A DNA stretch of 14,594 bases from Poronia punctata (GCA_022579005.1 MU401946.1:1-14594), one strand, 5' to 3'; positions 1 through 9,250 are shown, counted from the stretch's first letter. Notes: generated by a model not told the origin, from the letters alone. A program made the numbers and translations.

Positions 1-180
1 ATTGCTTTACGTACTACTTTATACTTAATTTTTAAAGTACTTAAATTACTTTTAATTTTTTTAGTACTTTATACTAATTTTAAGTTGCTTTACTAGTATT
101 TTATAAAGCTTAAAAGTACGTAAAAAAAACGCTTTATAATTAATATAATATTGCTATAAAAATTATATAAAAAAAAGAAG
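1..180. other. AT-rich left edge without CpA, probably RIP-mutated
   Basis: No gene is visible. By hand I count 16 C residues, none followed by A, whereas 19 of the 64 C residues in 181-763 are. This is the pattern expected of RIP-mutated repeat DNA, so the segment may be the end of another mutated repeat lying outside the window. It holds loosely repeated words: ACTTTATACTTAATTTT near 17 recurs as ACTTTATACTAATTTT near 67, and GCTTTAC occurs at 4 and 88. That suggests a degenerate short tandem structure. No promoter or RNA gene is recognised. Confidence 0.45.
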
Positions 181-298
181 ATTATAAAAGTATATTAAAT
201 TAATAAAAAAGATAACCTTGCAAATTTGTTTACAAAGAGAACTTTTAACTAAGCACTTAAGTTTTTTATTATAACAAATTAAATATAAATAAAAATTA

Positions 299-317
299 AG
301 GCAACAGTAGATTGCCT
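299..317. repeat. Small perfect inverted repeat (6-bp arms, 7-nt loop)
   Basis: AGGCAA at 299-304 pairs with TTGCCT at 312-317 around a 7-base loop. It lies in the less-mutated flank. There is no T-tract or gene beside it that would make it a terminator, and no D or T arm that would make it part of a tRNA. Confidence 0.4.
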
Positions 318-510
318 ATAAATTAAAAACAAAAGCATAAAAAAATAAAAATATAGTTAAAAAAAAAATAGCAAGTATTAAAATCCTTTTTAATACCTTT
401 AACTTTATTAACTATATTAAGACTATTAAAACGCAAATATTTTATAAACATAAATATTTTGTTTTTTATACATTTATTATAGATTGCGTTAGACTTACTT
501 TATTAAAAAA

Positions 511-590
511 GTATACGCGCAGTATATGTACATAGTACGTAACTAGTATATATAAAGTACGCGTTTTTTACGTATTAAATACGTAAGGTG
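511..590. other. Cluster of TACG motifs with a 17-bp palindrome
   Basis: TACG occurs five times in 80 bases, at 514, 536, 558, 569 and 580, in a window where CpG is uncommon. Bases 569-585 form a perfect inverted repeat: 8-base arms TACGTATT and AATACGTA around a single A. The cluster could be a binding site or a degenerate short repeat. No neighbouring gene helps decide. Confidence 0.4.
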
Positions 591-744
591 TACATGTTTT
601 TTTTATATTGCTAATAGGTTTTAATTAACTGCAAATCTTTATAGCTATATAAAACTTGCTAAAAAAAGTCTTTATAACTTCCTTTTCTTTTTAATTAATT
701 AAGTTAACATAGTACTATAAATAGTAATGTGTTGTGATTATATT

Positions 745-763
745 AACCCCTAGCCGGACCAAC
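745..763. other. Isolated GC-rich cluster at the edge of repeat copy A
   Basis: AACCCCTAGCCGGACCAAC contains 12 G or C in 19 bases, far above its surroundings. The bases just before it (730-738) also keep several TpG sites that RIP would normally remove. Homology between the two repeat copies starts at the next base, 764. The cluster therefore marks unmutated host sequence next to the insertion or duplication edge. It is not a known fungal telomere repeat. Confidence 0.55.
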
Positions 764-2491
764 AAATAAAATATATATATATTATATTAAATATAAAAAT
801 TTATTTTAAAATAAGCATTGCTTACTTTTTATATTTTATTTTATTAAATAGTGCTGCTTATTAATTAATATATTAAAGGTTTAGTATTTTTAAACTTTTT
901 TATTATTTTTTATAATAATTATAAAAATTGCTTATATTACTAAAACTTTAACTATTTTGCTAAGCTTTATAGCGTCTTTTAAGCAACCTTTAAAAAGCTT
1001 TTATATTAGTAGTTATATAATTATTTACTATACTATATAAAGTTAATATAGTTATAAAGTAATATTAAATTTACGTAGCTTAAAGTTAATAATATTAATA
1101 AAACACTAAAATATTTTATATATATAAGCTTAGTTTTTTTTAAAAACTTTTAGGTTTTTATTTATAATATTAAAATTAAATTTTAATTAATTAGTTACGT
1201 TATTTTCTTTATTACTATTATTAGCTTTTTTTAACTAACTATATTTATTTTTAAGCATAATTAACTTATTATTAGATAATAATACTATAATAGCGTTATT
1301 GTTTATAAGTATACTTATATATAGTTATTTAATTTTACTAGTTATGTTTTTATTTACTTTAGCTTTTTATTTTTTAACGTTTAAGCTTTGTTTTTAAGTC
1401 TTTATTATGTTAGCTTTTAAATTTAAAAAAACAGCTAGCTATTATATTATAATAATTAGTAAAGGTTTTAGCTTTTTGCATACTTTTATATATTAAAGCT
1501 TATTAATTAGAGTAAATATTTTTTTAATATATTGCTAATATAATAAGCTTTGTTGTTATAGTTATAAAATAATATTAATAACTATTTAAGCTTACTTTTT
1601 AATTATAATACTAAGTATTATAGCTAAAGCGTAGCTTTTTAAGTAAGCAAGCAACGTTTAATTATTAATTTTATAAAGAATAATAAAATATATTATATAT
1701 ATATAGTTAAAAAGGTTTTTAGTAGGGCTTTAATTATACTAATAATTAAGTTTTAACTATTTTATTAAGTTTTATATATTTTATTTAAATAAGTTTTTTA
1801 TTAATATATTTAAGTTTATAATAAGTAATTTTTAAGTATATGTTTTATAAAATAGTAAGTAGTGATTTTTAAAGGCTTATATAAGTAAAATAATAGAAAA
1901 AACTAGTATAGTAATAGTATATATATAAATAAATATAAAAACTAAAATAAGTTTTAAAAATTAGTATAGCTATAGTTTTTTGCTTTTAAGTAAAACTTAT
2001 ATAGTAGATTTTTATTTATATAATATAGTATAAAGTGCTAGATACTTTTAAAATAATAGCATGTAATTAAATAAAAATATATATAACTAAAAACTTGCTG
2101 CTAACGTTAATTATTTTAAAATAGAGGTATTTTGTATAAAGTTTAAAAAAGGGAATATAGTATTAAATAAGTAAAAAAGTAAGTGTTTTTATATATATAA
2201 ACAGTTAAGTGTTTTATATAATATATTAGTAATAGTAAAGATATAAAGTAAAGTAAGTATAAATAAAAGTTTTATATAGTAGATAGCAGTGTATATATAT
2301 TTTAATAGTTATTAGAAGTAAATTTTAAATAGGTTAATATATATAAAATAAATAGTAATTTTTATAAGTGTAATTGGCTAATATACGTACTTATTTAGCT
2401 TTTTTATATATAGGTAGTTATTTTTTCTACTAAATATAAAATTTAATGTTTTATAAAGTGTATATATATATATACTTGTAATAAAACTTAA

Positions 2492-2501
2492 GTGTGTGTG
2501 T
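2492..2501. repeat. Short GT run in copy A, AT run in copy B
   Basis: Copy A reads AGTGTGTGTGTAT here. The aligned place in copy B (10283-10292) reads AGTATATATATA. Each difference is TpG to TpA, the reverse-strand result of CpA to TpA. It is a compact demonstration that B was mutated further than A at this site. Confidence 0.7.
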
Positions 2502-3091
2502 ATAGGTTATAAAAAATGTATAAGTATATGTATATAACCTTTTAAAGCATTAGGCTATATAAGTATATAACTAGTTTTAAATATAGTTTTTAATATAAGT
2601 ATGTATTTATTTTTTTTATTTATTATAAATTTAACGCTTAAAGTTTATATTTTACCTTTTATTTAGTTAATTTATAGTTTTTTTAAAATTTATAAATAAA
2701 ATATATTATTAGCTTTTTAATATTCTTAGCTAGTAATATATTTTGCTTAAATAAAATATATAAAAAATAAATATAATATAGCTTATATATTTATTGTTGT
2801 TAATGTATATATTTTTATTTATTATAGCTTTTAAAGTAAAAAGCTATGTTGTTTTTATATAAGCTATAGTTAAAGTATATATAGTAAAACTAATGTTTAG
2901 TTTTTTTTTAGGTGCTTAGTATTTTTAATTTTTTAAGTTTTGTTAGTATATTGTTAAAAAAGTATTATATAACTGTGTTTATAAAATAAAATATAAATTA
3001 TAAGTTTTAATTAGTTAATATTTAATATTATATTAGTTATTAAGTTAAAATAGTATAGTATTATAACTTAGTATATAATATAAGATAAGTA

Positions 3092-3110
3092 AGTAGTAGT
3101 AGTAATAGTA
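3092..3110 (+). repeat. TAG/TAA triplet run
   Basis: TAG TAG TAG TAA TAG TAA follows AAG in copy A. Copy B near 10882-10900 reads TAG TAA TAA TAA TAG TAA, so G to A changes have gone further there. Such runs may be the mutated relic of CAG or TGG triplets, but the ancestral sequence cannot be read directly. A second run occurs at 4362-4394 (B: 12105-12140). Confidence 0.45.
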
Positions 3111-3198
3111 AAAGGACTAATTATTATTATTAACTAATAAAAACTATTATATAGTTATTTTTACTTTTATTATAGTAAGCTAAGCATATTAATAGTGC

Positions 3199-3214
3199 TA
3201 GGTTTTAAAACCTA
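3199..3214. repeat. Perfect 16-bp palindrome with symmetric change in copy B
   Basis: TAGGTTTTAAAACCTA is its own reverse complement. The aligned site in copy B (10988-11003) is TAAGTTTTAAAACTTA, also perfect. The two differences are G to A on the left and C to T on the right, so both half-sites changed in the same way and the palindrome survived. Confidence 0.7.
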
Positions 3215-3238
3215 AATATAAAATAAAAAAACTTTACT

Positions 3239-4087
3239 TTAACTTTTAATTTATATTTATGTTTAAAAAATAGAAATTCTTTTAACTTTATATTTTAAAA
3301 TCTTTTTTGCGTTATGCTTTTTTTTTTTATTAGTAGCTTTATAGTTGCTTTTTAGCAATTATAATAAAGTATTAACCTTTTGTTTATAAGGCAAGGTTAA
3401 CTTTATTTTATAAAAACTATTATTATTATATTTTTTTTTTTAATAGTTGCTTTTTGCTTTGTTTTAGCTTTTTTTTTAATAAGCTTTTTTTTTTTAATTT
3501 TAATAAAGTTTTTATTGCTTTAACTTTTTTTAGTGCTATTTTTAATAGCAGTATAATAGCTATAGTATTATAGTTATATATTTTATATATAAGCTAAGCA
3601 TGCACTATTATTAATAAAAAGGTATAAGTAGCATTTAGTAAAAGGCTTTAAATTAGTAGTAAGATTTTTATATTAAGTAAAATATTTATTTATTTTTTAT
3701 TTAGTAAAGTTAATAAAAAAGGTATAAAAATGCGCTTAAATAATACGTAGGTTATAAATAAACTAATAAATAGTGCTTATAGTAGTTTTATTATAAAGGC
3801 TTATAAATAGTTAAAAACTATAAAATAAATTTTAAATAATGTTTTGCTTAGTGTTTTAAATAACTTAGCTAGTTAATTAAACTATAGTAAGCTAGTATAA
3901 GTACTTATATTAGTAGCTATTTTAAGTAATATAGTTTATATTTTAAATATGTTGTAAATTTTTAAATATACTTTGCTATTTTAAATAAAAATAAATAATT
4001 TGCTTTATTTAAAAAGTATTATAGTAAAAAGATTTATAAAATTAGCTTTTATAATTATAGCTATAAAGTAAAGATTATTACTAGATA
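3239..4087. repeat. Copy A, divergent core
   Basis: The corresponding stretch of copy B is 11037-11829, about 56 bp shorter. Only patches align, such as ATAGTTATATATTTTATATATAAG before the GCATGC word near 3596 and 11338. The first 300 bases are T-rich on the plus strand with many poly-T runs. In 3241-3720 I count 29 C, of which 6 precede A, all as GCA. No frame is open. The core could be a hypervariable or recombined part of the element, or a region where unequal indels piled up. Confidence 0.55.
3365..3405. repeat. Inverted repeat in copy A core
   Basis: TTAACCTT (3372-3379) and AAGGTTAA (3393-3400) are perfect 8-base arms around 13 bases. Past a 2-base bulge (TA at 3370-3371) the arms extend by TAAAG and CTTTA. 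It has no equivalent in copy B. A role as terminator or recombination site is unsupported. Confidence 0.45.
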
Positions 4088-4440
4088 TAATAAACTTAGA
4101 TTATAAAAATATTAATATACTTTTTTATTAGTTTTTAATTATAGTAAGAAAGTATATATATTAAAGCGTAATATATAAAATGTTAGTTTAAATATTTATA
4201 GGCTTAAGTATAAGTAGGCAATTTATACTTAAGTATATAAATAAAGTTAATTAGCTTTAACGTTAATAGTATAAGCATATATTTACTTATGCTTTAAAGT
4301 ATACTAGTTATTATAATTAAAGTTTTAAAATAAAAAGATTGTAAATAGTAAGTAAATTAAAATAGTAGTAGTAATATTAGTAATAATAGTAGTAAAGTAT
4401 ATAGTATAAAGTTTATAAAATAAAAGTTATTAAACGTAGG

Positions 4441-4486
4441 TTAAATATAATTAGTTTTAAACTAAAATAGCTAAATAGCTTACTTA
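4441..4486. repeat. Internal ~46-bp repeat, left unit (copy A)
   Basis: TTAAATATAATTAGTTTTAA and the bases after it recur at 4768-4815 with a few differences. In copy B the same two units lie at 12184 and 12256, only 72 bp apart, forming a near-tandem duplication. In copy A they are separated by 327 bp because of the extra block. The duplication therefore predates the split between the copies. Confidence 0.6.
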
Positions 4487-4492
4487 TTTATA

Positions 4493-4761
4493 AAAATGTA
4501 TTATAAATAAGTAGGTTTATAAGCACTTAGTACTTTACTTAGCAAATTTTATAGCTAATTAATAACTATAGCTATATTTTTAATAAGTATAAAGAAGGAT
4601 TTTTTATTTTATATTATATATTAGTTTTTTAAATTTATAAGGTTATATAATAATATACTAAATTAACTATATTATATTAACTTTAATTGCTTTTACGTAT
4701 AAGAACTAATTTGTTTTTTTAATTTAATTAACTTTTACTTTTGTAAGAAAATGTTATTATA
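4493..4761. repeat. 255-bp block present only in copy A, between direct repeats
   Basis: The A-to-B offset drops from 7743 (at 4441) to 7488 (at 4768), so copy A has 255 extra bases. The block is bounded by AAAATGTATTATA (4493-4505) and AAAATGTTATTATA (4748-4761). Copy B has one such site, AAAATATTATA, near 12236. This fits either insertion of a small element with a ~13-bp target duplication or deletion in B between short direct repeats. The inner ends show no terminal inverted repeat, and the block looks as mutated as its surroundings. Confidence 0.65.
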
Positions 4762-4767
4762 TATTAG

Positions 4768-4815
4768 TTAAATATAATTAGTTTAAATTTAAAATAGCTA
4801 TATAATTTACTTATA
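4768..4815. repeat. Internal ~46-bp repeat, right unit (copy A)
   Basis: Second copy of the unit at 4441-4486, with TTAAATATAATTAGTTTAAA and a following AAAATAGCTATATAA in place of AAAATAGCTAAATAG. The copy B equivalent begins at 12256. Confidence 0.6.
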
Positions 4816-5639
4816 TATAAGCTTTGTAGTACGCTTTATTTTATATATATAAGTATATAAGTAAATGTATACTTATATTTAAATCTAGTTACTAATATAC
4901 TTTTTTTTTTATATATAATTTAAATAAACTAATATTATAGCTTTTTATATTTTTTTTTTATTAATAATATGCATTTTGTTATATAAGTAAAAGGCAATAG
5001 TATATTAATTTGTTTTAATATAGCTAGTTACTATGTTTATAAGTAAATAAATTAGCTTATAGGCTAGTTTAAAATTAGTTATTTTATTTAATTTAAATTT
5101 TTTAATTTAAGTAGTTAGTTTGCAGCAATATATAGGTACTTTTTTTAAACTATATATTATACTTTTTTTTTAATTTATATTAAAAAAATAAAATTTAAAG
5201 ATTATATATTTTTAAAATAATCTAAGCGTAGTTTTTAATATAAAAATTTATAGTTTTTTATTAATAAAGCATTGTTTTTATATTAGTTTTATATTAAACT
5301 ATAATATATATTAGCAAATAATATAACTTATAAAAATAAATATAACGTAATGCTAACTTTTGCTATTTTTTTTAGCTTATTTTATAATTAGTTTTTTTAA
5401 TAATCTTTTATAGTTTATTTAAATACTAGTTTTTTTATAACTTGCTTAAATATTTTTGCTTTTTTTTAAAAACATAAATAATAAAAGTTAAAATAGTAAA
5501 AATACTAGCTTAAAAAATAAGTGCTATTTAATAGCTATTTAGTACTTTTATTTCTTTTATATTTAACTTTATAAGTATTATTTATAATTTTTTTATACTT
5601 ATTGCTGCTATTTTTATTAAGTAATTTTAAAGCATAGTA

Positions 5640-5766
5640 TTTATAATGCTTAGCGTTTTTTGCTTAAAAATAAAAAAAGCATGCTTTATTATATAGTTTA
5701 GCTATTAAATAATAAATAGCAAATAAATATAATTTAAATATTAAAATAGCATATTAATTATTATAT
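5640..5766. repeat. AAGCATGC block, second occurrence in copy A
   Basis: AAGCATGCTTTATTAT at 5677 matches copy B at both 13185 and 11338, the latter belonging to the B core. A related word, AAGCATGCACTATTAT, lies at 3596 in the A core. After the word, TAGCAA and TAGCATATTA follow in the same order at similar spacing in 5677-5766 and 11338-11417. This points to an internal duplication of about 80-90 bp inside the ancestral element, spaced about 2.08 kb in A and 1.85 kb in B. Confidence 0.45.
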
Positions 5767-6077
5767 AGTATAATATTATAACTTTAAAAATAAATAAAAA
5801 ATATAGTAAAGCGGTTTTAGTTTAATAATAAAAAGCAAAAAAAAGATTTAATAGCATTATTATTAACTTTATTAAAGCAACTTATATAAATATAAACTTT
5901 TTAATTAAAAAAGGCTTAGTATATATTTTGCTTAATTACTTTTATAAAAAATTAGCTTTAAAATTTTTTAGCTATAATATTTTAAGTACTTATATTTTAA
6001 ATAACTTTAATAAAAAAATTATAAACTGCTTAAGTATTAAAAATTTTAATAAAAATGTTACTATTTTTAATTAAAAC

Positions 6078-6093
6078 TACTAGTTTGCTAGTA
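6078..6093. repeat. Small hairpin near the 3' end of copy A
   Basis: TACTAG (6078-6083) and CTAGTA (6088-6093) are perfect 6-base arms around TTTG. It lies in the diverged patch about 155 bp before the end of copy A. Copy B has a different inverted repeat at the equivalent distance from its end (13585-13611). A second weak stem, TAACCT-AATA-AGGTTA, follows at 6131-6146. Confidence 0.4.
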
Positions 6094-6249
6094 TGCTTAA
6101 AAAGTACTAGGTAGTTTAAGTAAAGCTTGCTAACCTAATAAGGTTAAAAAAATATGTTAGTATAAAAAAATTAAAAAAAAGCAGTTTTTTATATTTAGTA
6201 TTTTTATATTAGTAAGGTAGCAGTGCTTTAAAATATAATATAGTTAGTA

Positions 6250-8557
6250 TATATATTTATAAATAAGTATATATATTAAAAATACTTATATAATATTAAA
6301 ATTAATAAATTAAGTATATTATAATAGTGTATATATTTAGTAGTAAATATATGTAAAATAATATATTTATAATTATAATAAAAAATAAAGTGTTTTTTAC
6401 TTAAAGCAAATAAGTTAAAAGTAATAAGTTAGTTATTATTTATAGCTACTATAAGTTTTTAAACATAATTTAAAAAAAATATATTAAGTAAGACTTTATA
6501 TAAAATATATAAGTATAAACTACGCTTTTTTAAATTTAATAAAACTAAATAAATAAAAAAGGTATAATTATATATTAGCAATAAGTAGTTTATTATTTTT
6601 TTAAAAGCTTTAAAATAACAAAGCTTATAAACTATATAGTATTGCTAGTTTATAATATAATTATTTTATAACTTAAGTTATTTATTTTTTAGTTTTATAA
6701 TTAATATTTATTTTTATATTAGCTTGTTTTATAATATTTTATTTTTTTGCAAAAAAATTTTGCTTTTATTTAAATATTTTATATAGCAAAAGTAGTTTTT
6801 AAATTTATATTTATTATAAAGTAACTAAATAATAGTAGTTATTTTTTATTTTTTTTTGTTTACTTTTATAGCAGCTTATAGTTTAACGTTTATTATTTTT
6901 AGCAAGTTAATTATTAAATAATAGTTAGTTTTTTATAAATTAAAAGCTATTTTTAAAATATTATAAGTTAATAATAAGGTTTTATTTAAATAATCTAGCT
7001 TTTAGAATTTATTTATATTATATATACTTATGCTTTAATTATAGTATTTATAGTGTTATTTAGTTAACTTAGTTTTTATATTAATATTAAGCATATAAAT
7101 ATTATATGTGCTATATATATAAACTAAAAGCATATAAATTATAAATATAGTAGTAAGTAAGTAAGTAAGTAAGTAAGTATAATAATATGCTTAATGTTTG
7201 TTTTATATTTTAAGCTTAGGCTTTTTAAAGTTATAGGTTTTTGTTTATATATAATTATTTTATTAATAAACTTATAAATAATAAAAAACTTTACTAATTA
7301 GCGTTTAAGTTTGTTTTAATATTTTTAAAAAATAAATTGTTTTTATTTTTTAATTATTATAGCTTAGTAGTAGTTATTATTATAAAAGTATGCTTTATAT
7401 GCTTTTAATTTTTATATATTAACTATATTACTACTAATATTTATATTATAAATAATATTATATTTTAAAAAATATATAATATATAAGTATATGCTTATAT
7501 AGTTTAGCTTTACTTATGCTTTATTTATTATACTACTAAGCTTATTTGTTATAGTATTAAGTATATTAGTATTAAATAGTTTAATTTTAATATTTTTTTA
7601 GTTTAGTTTAGTGCTTTAATGTTTTTTAGCTAACTATTTATTTTATTTTTTTTATAGTAAGCGTTATATATAATATTATATATTAGCTATTATATTATAA
7701 AAAGCTGTTTTAACTTTTGCTTTTTTTTATTAAGCAGTTAATTACTAAAATTTAAATATTATTACTTTTTTTTTTTATTTACTTGCTATTAAATTTATTT
7801 TTTATATAGCAAGCTAATAAAATTTAAGTAATTATTTGCTTATAAAATATTTATATATTTTAATAATAATTTATAAGATTTTTATTAACTTTAAAATTTG
7901 CTTAGTAATTTAAGTTTTTTTTAATATATTTATAGTTACTTTATAATGTAGTTAATTTATAAATGTTTATAATATATACTAGCTATTATGTTTTAGCTTT
8001 AGTTTTTTTGCAATTAAGTATATAGTATACTATTAGTATATAATATTATAGCTTACTTAGTAAAATAAAAGCTAATATAGTAAATATTACTAAACTAATA
8101 GCATAATTTTTAGTTTTTTAAGCAAAGTAAATAGTTATATAAGTTTTTTTAAGTTTATACTAATATATTAATAAGCTTTATTAAAAATTATAAAAGCTGC
8201 TGTAATTATATACTTTTTTTTATAGCTATTTATTAAGCTTAAAATTATTTTTAAAGTGCTAAGTATAAAAAAATAGCTTTAGTTTTTTTAACTTTATATA
8301 AAGATTGTAGTTTTTTTTTTTTTGCTTTTTTTTACTTCTATGCTTATAGTTTTTTTTACTTAACTAAAGCTATAGTATAAGTTTTTATTTTTTATATATA
8401 CTTTATATTTAATTAAAATTTAAAGTTGCTAGGTTACTATATAGCTATAGTTTACTAGTTTTTTAAACTTAGCGCTTTATTAATATATTATAAATATTAG
8501 TACTATATAAATTATGAGTAATAGCTTTATAGCTAAAATAATTTTATAAAAATTACT
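6250..8557. other. RIP-like spacer between the repeat copies, no gene recognised
   Basis: This 2308-bp stretch is not matched elsewhere in the window. It has the same look as the copies: C mostly in ACT and GCT, G mostly in AGT and AGC, and dense stops in every frame. Because RIP acts on duplicated DNA, either this sequence has relatives elsewhere in the genome or mutation spread into it from the flanking repeats. It holds a GTAA microsatellite at 7153-7179, a TTTTGC/GCAAAA-rich patch near 6746-6795 and a 13-T run at 8311-8323. I see no LTR-like match to either copy's ends, no tRNA and no coding remnant. Confidence 0.55.
7153..7179. repeat. (GTAA)6 microsatellite
   Basis: Six perfect GTAA units run from 7153 to 7176, followed by GTA. 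The G sits only in AGT and the complementary C only in ACT, so the repeat offers no CpA, TpG or TpC target. That may explain its perfection within heavily mutated DNA. Shorter runs of the same unit occur at 12511-12526 and 13980-13990. Confidence 0.85.
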
Positions 8558-9250
8558 AAATAAAATATATATATATTATATTAAATATAAAAATTTACTT
8601 TAAAATAAGCATTGCTTACTTTTTATATTTTCTTTTATTAAGTAGTACTGCTTATTAATTAGTATATTAAAAAACTAATATTTTTTAACTTTTTTATAAT
8701 TTTTTATAATTATTATAAAAACTAACTATATTACTAGGACTTTAACTGTTTTGCTAAGCTTATAGCGTTTTTTAAGCATTTTTTAAAAAGCTTTTATATT
8801 AATAGCTATATAATTATTTACTATATTATATAAAGTTAATATAGTTATAAAGCAATATTAAATTTGTATAGCTTAAAGTTAATAATATTAGTTAAATACT
8901 AAAACATTTTATATATATAAACTTAGTTTTTTTTAAACACTTATAAGTTTTTATTTATAGTATTAAAATTAAATTTTAATTAATTAGTTACGTTATTTTT
9001 TTTACTGCTATTATTATTTTTTTTTAGCTAACTATGTTTTTTTATAAGTATAATTAATTTATTACTAAATAATAATACTATAATAGCGTTATTATTAGTA
9101 GGTATATTTATATATAGTTATTTAATTTTATTAATAGTATTTTTATTTACTTTAATTTTTTATTTTCTAACATTTAGGTTTTATTTTTAGGTTTTTATTA
9201 CGTTAGCTTTTAAATTTAAAAAAACAGCTAGCTATTATACTATAATAGTT

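Larger units (their letters stand above)
181..763. other. Less-mutated AT-rich flank, no gene recognised
   Basis: This segment separates the mutated left edge from repeat copy A. It is AT-rich (about 18% G+C in 181-540) but keeps CpA: 14 of 35 C residues in 181-540 and 5 of 29 in 541-763 precede A. Inside copy A (1081-1500) the figure is 4 of 29. It therefore looks like lower-copy host DNA that largely escaped RIP. TpC is rare here too. No open frame longer than a few dozen codons is apparent and no tRNA or rRNA fold is recognised. The end, 745-763, is the only GC cluster in the window and touches the repeat boundary exactly. Confidence 0.5.
764..3238. repeat. Copy A, 5' conserved part
   Basis: This part pairs with 8558-11036 with almost no net length change (offsets 7794 at the start and near 7790 at the end). 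Identity looks like roughly 85-90% by eye. Typical differences are A/G and C/T at single sites, and copy A generally keeps slightly more G and C than B. It contains a GT run at 2492-2501 that is AT in B, TAG triplets at 3092-3110 and a palindrome at 3199-3214. Nothing in it reads as a coding frame. Confidence 0.75.
764..6249. repeat. Long direct repeat, copy A (RIP-degraded, probable transposable element)
   Basis: This 5486-bp segment is collinear with 8558-13757 in the same orientation. The first ~100 bases match almost perfectly at an offset of 7794, and similarity runs to the shared end at 6249/13757, where the offset is 7508. Transitions dominate the differences, with scattered transversions and indels. 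In 1081-1500 I count 29 C (22 before T, 4 before A) and 32 G (22 after A, 5 after T), which is a RIP pattern. Stops fill all six frames, so no product can be assigned. Length would suit a retroelement or DNA transposon. However, I find no terminal inverted repeat, no LTR pair and no clear target duplication. A degraded segmental duplication is the alternative. The strand of the original element is unknown. Confidence 0.85.
4088..6249. repeat. Copy A, 3' conserved part
   Basis: This part aligns with 11830-13757. Similarity is strong from 4088 to about 5930, interrupted only by a 255-bp block absent from B. It is weak in about 5935-6105, and good again from 6120 (TAAAGCTTGCTAACC, B 13629) to the end word GTTAGTA (6243-6249, B 13751-13757). 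No intact gene is present. On the minus strand part of this area keeps a frame whose only stops are TAA or TAG for some hundred codons. In DNA this AT-rich that is too weak to claim a pseudogene. Confidence 0.7.

Noticed and set aside
299..317. tRNA arm
   Set aside because: The 6-bp stem with a 7-base loop resembles an anticodon arm in size only. No D arm, T arm or acceptor stem can be drawn around it.
764..800. Terminal inverted repeats of a DNA transposon
   Set aside because: The reverse complement of the end (TACTAACTATATTATATTTTA) resembles the start only in AT-repeat words, no better than chance at this composition.
764..6249. LTR retrotransposon structure
   Set aside because: The first few hundred bases of the copies do not recur at their ends or in the spacer, and no TG...CA or mutated equivalent pair with target duplication was found.
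6078..6249. Helitron 3' end (hairpin followed by CTRR)
   Set aside because: The hairpin lies about 155 bp from the end instead of about 10, no CTRR end is present, and copy B has a different hairpin.
7153..7179. CRISPR or satellite array
   Set aside because: It is a four-base simple repeat without spacers. No repeat-spacer pattern exists elsewhere in the window.
8311..8323. Poly-T run as a transcription terminator or reverse-strand poly-A tail
   Set aside because: Runs of 8-13 T or A are common by chance here, and no element end or gene lies beside this one.
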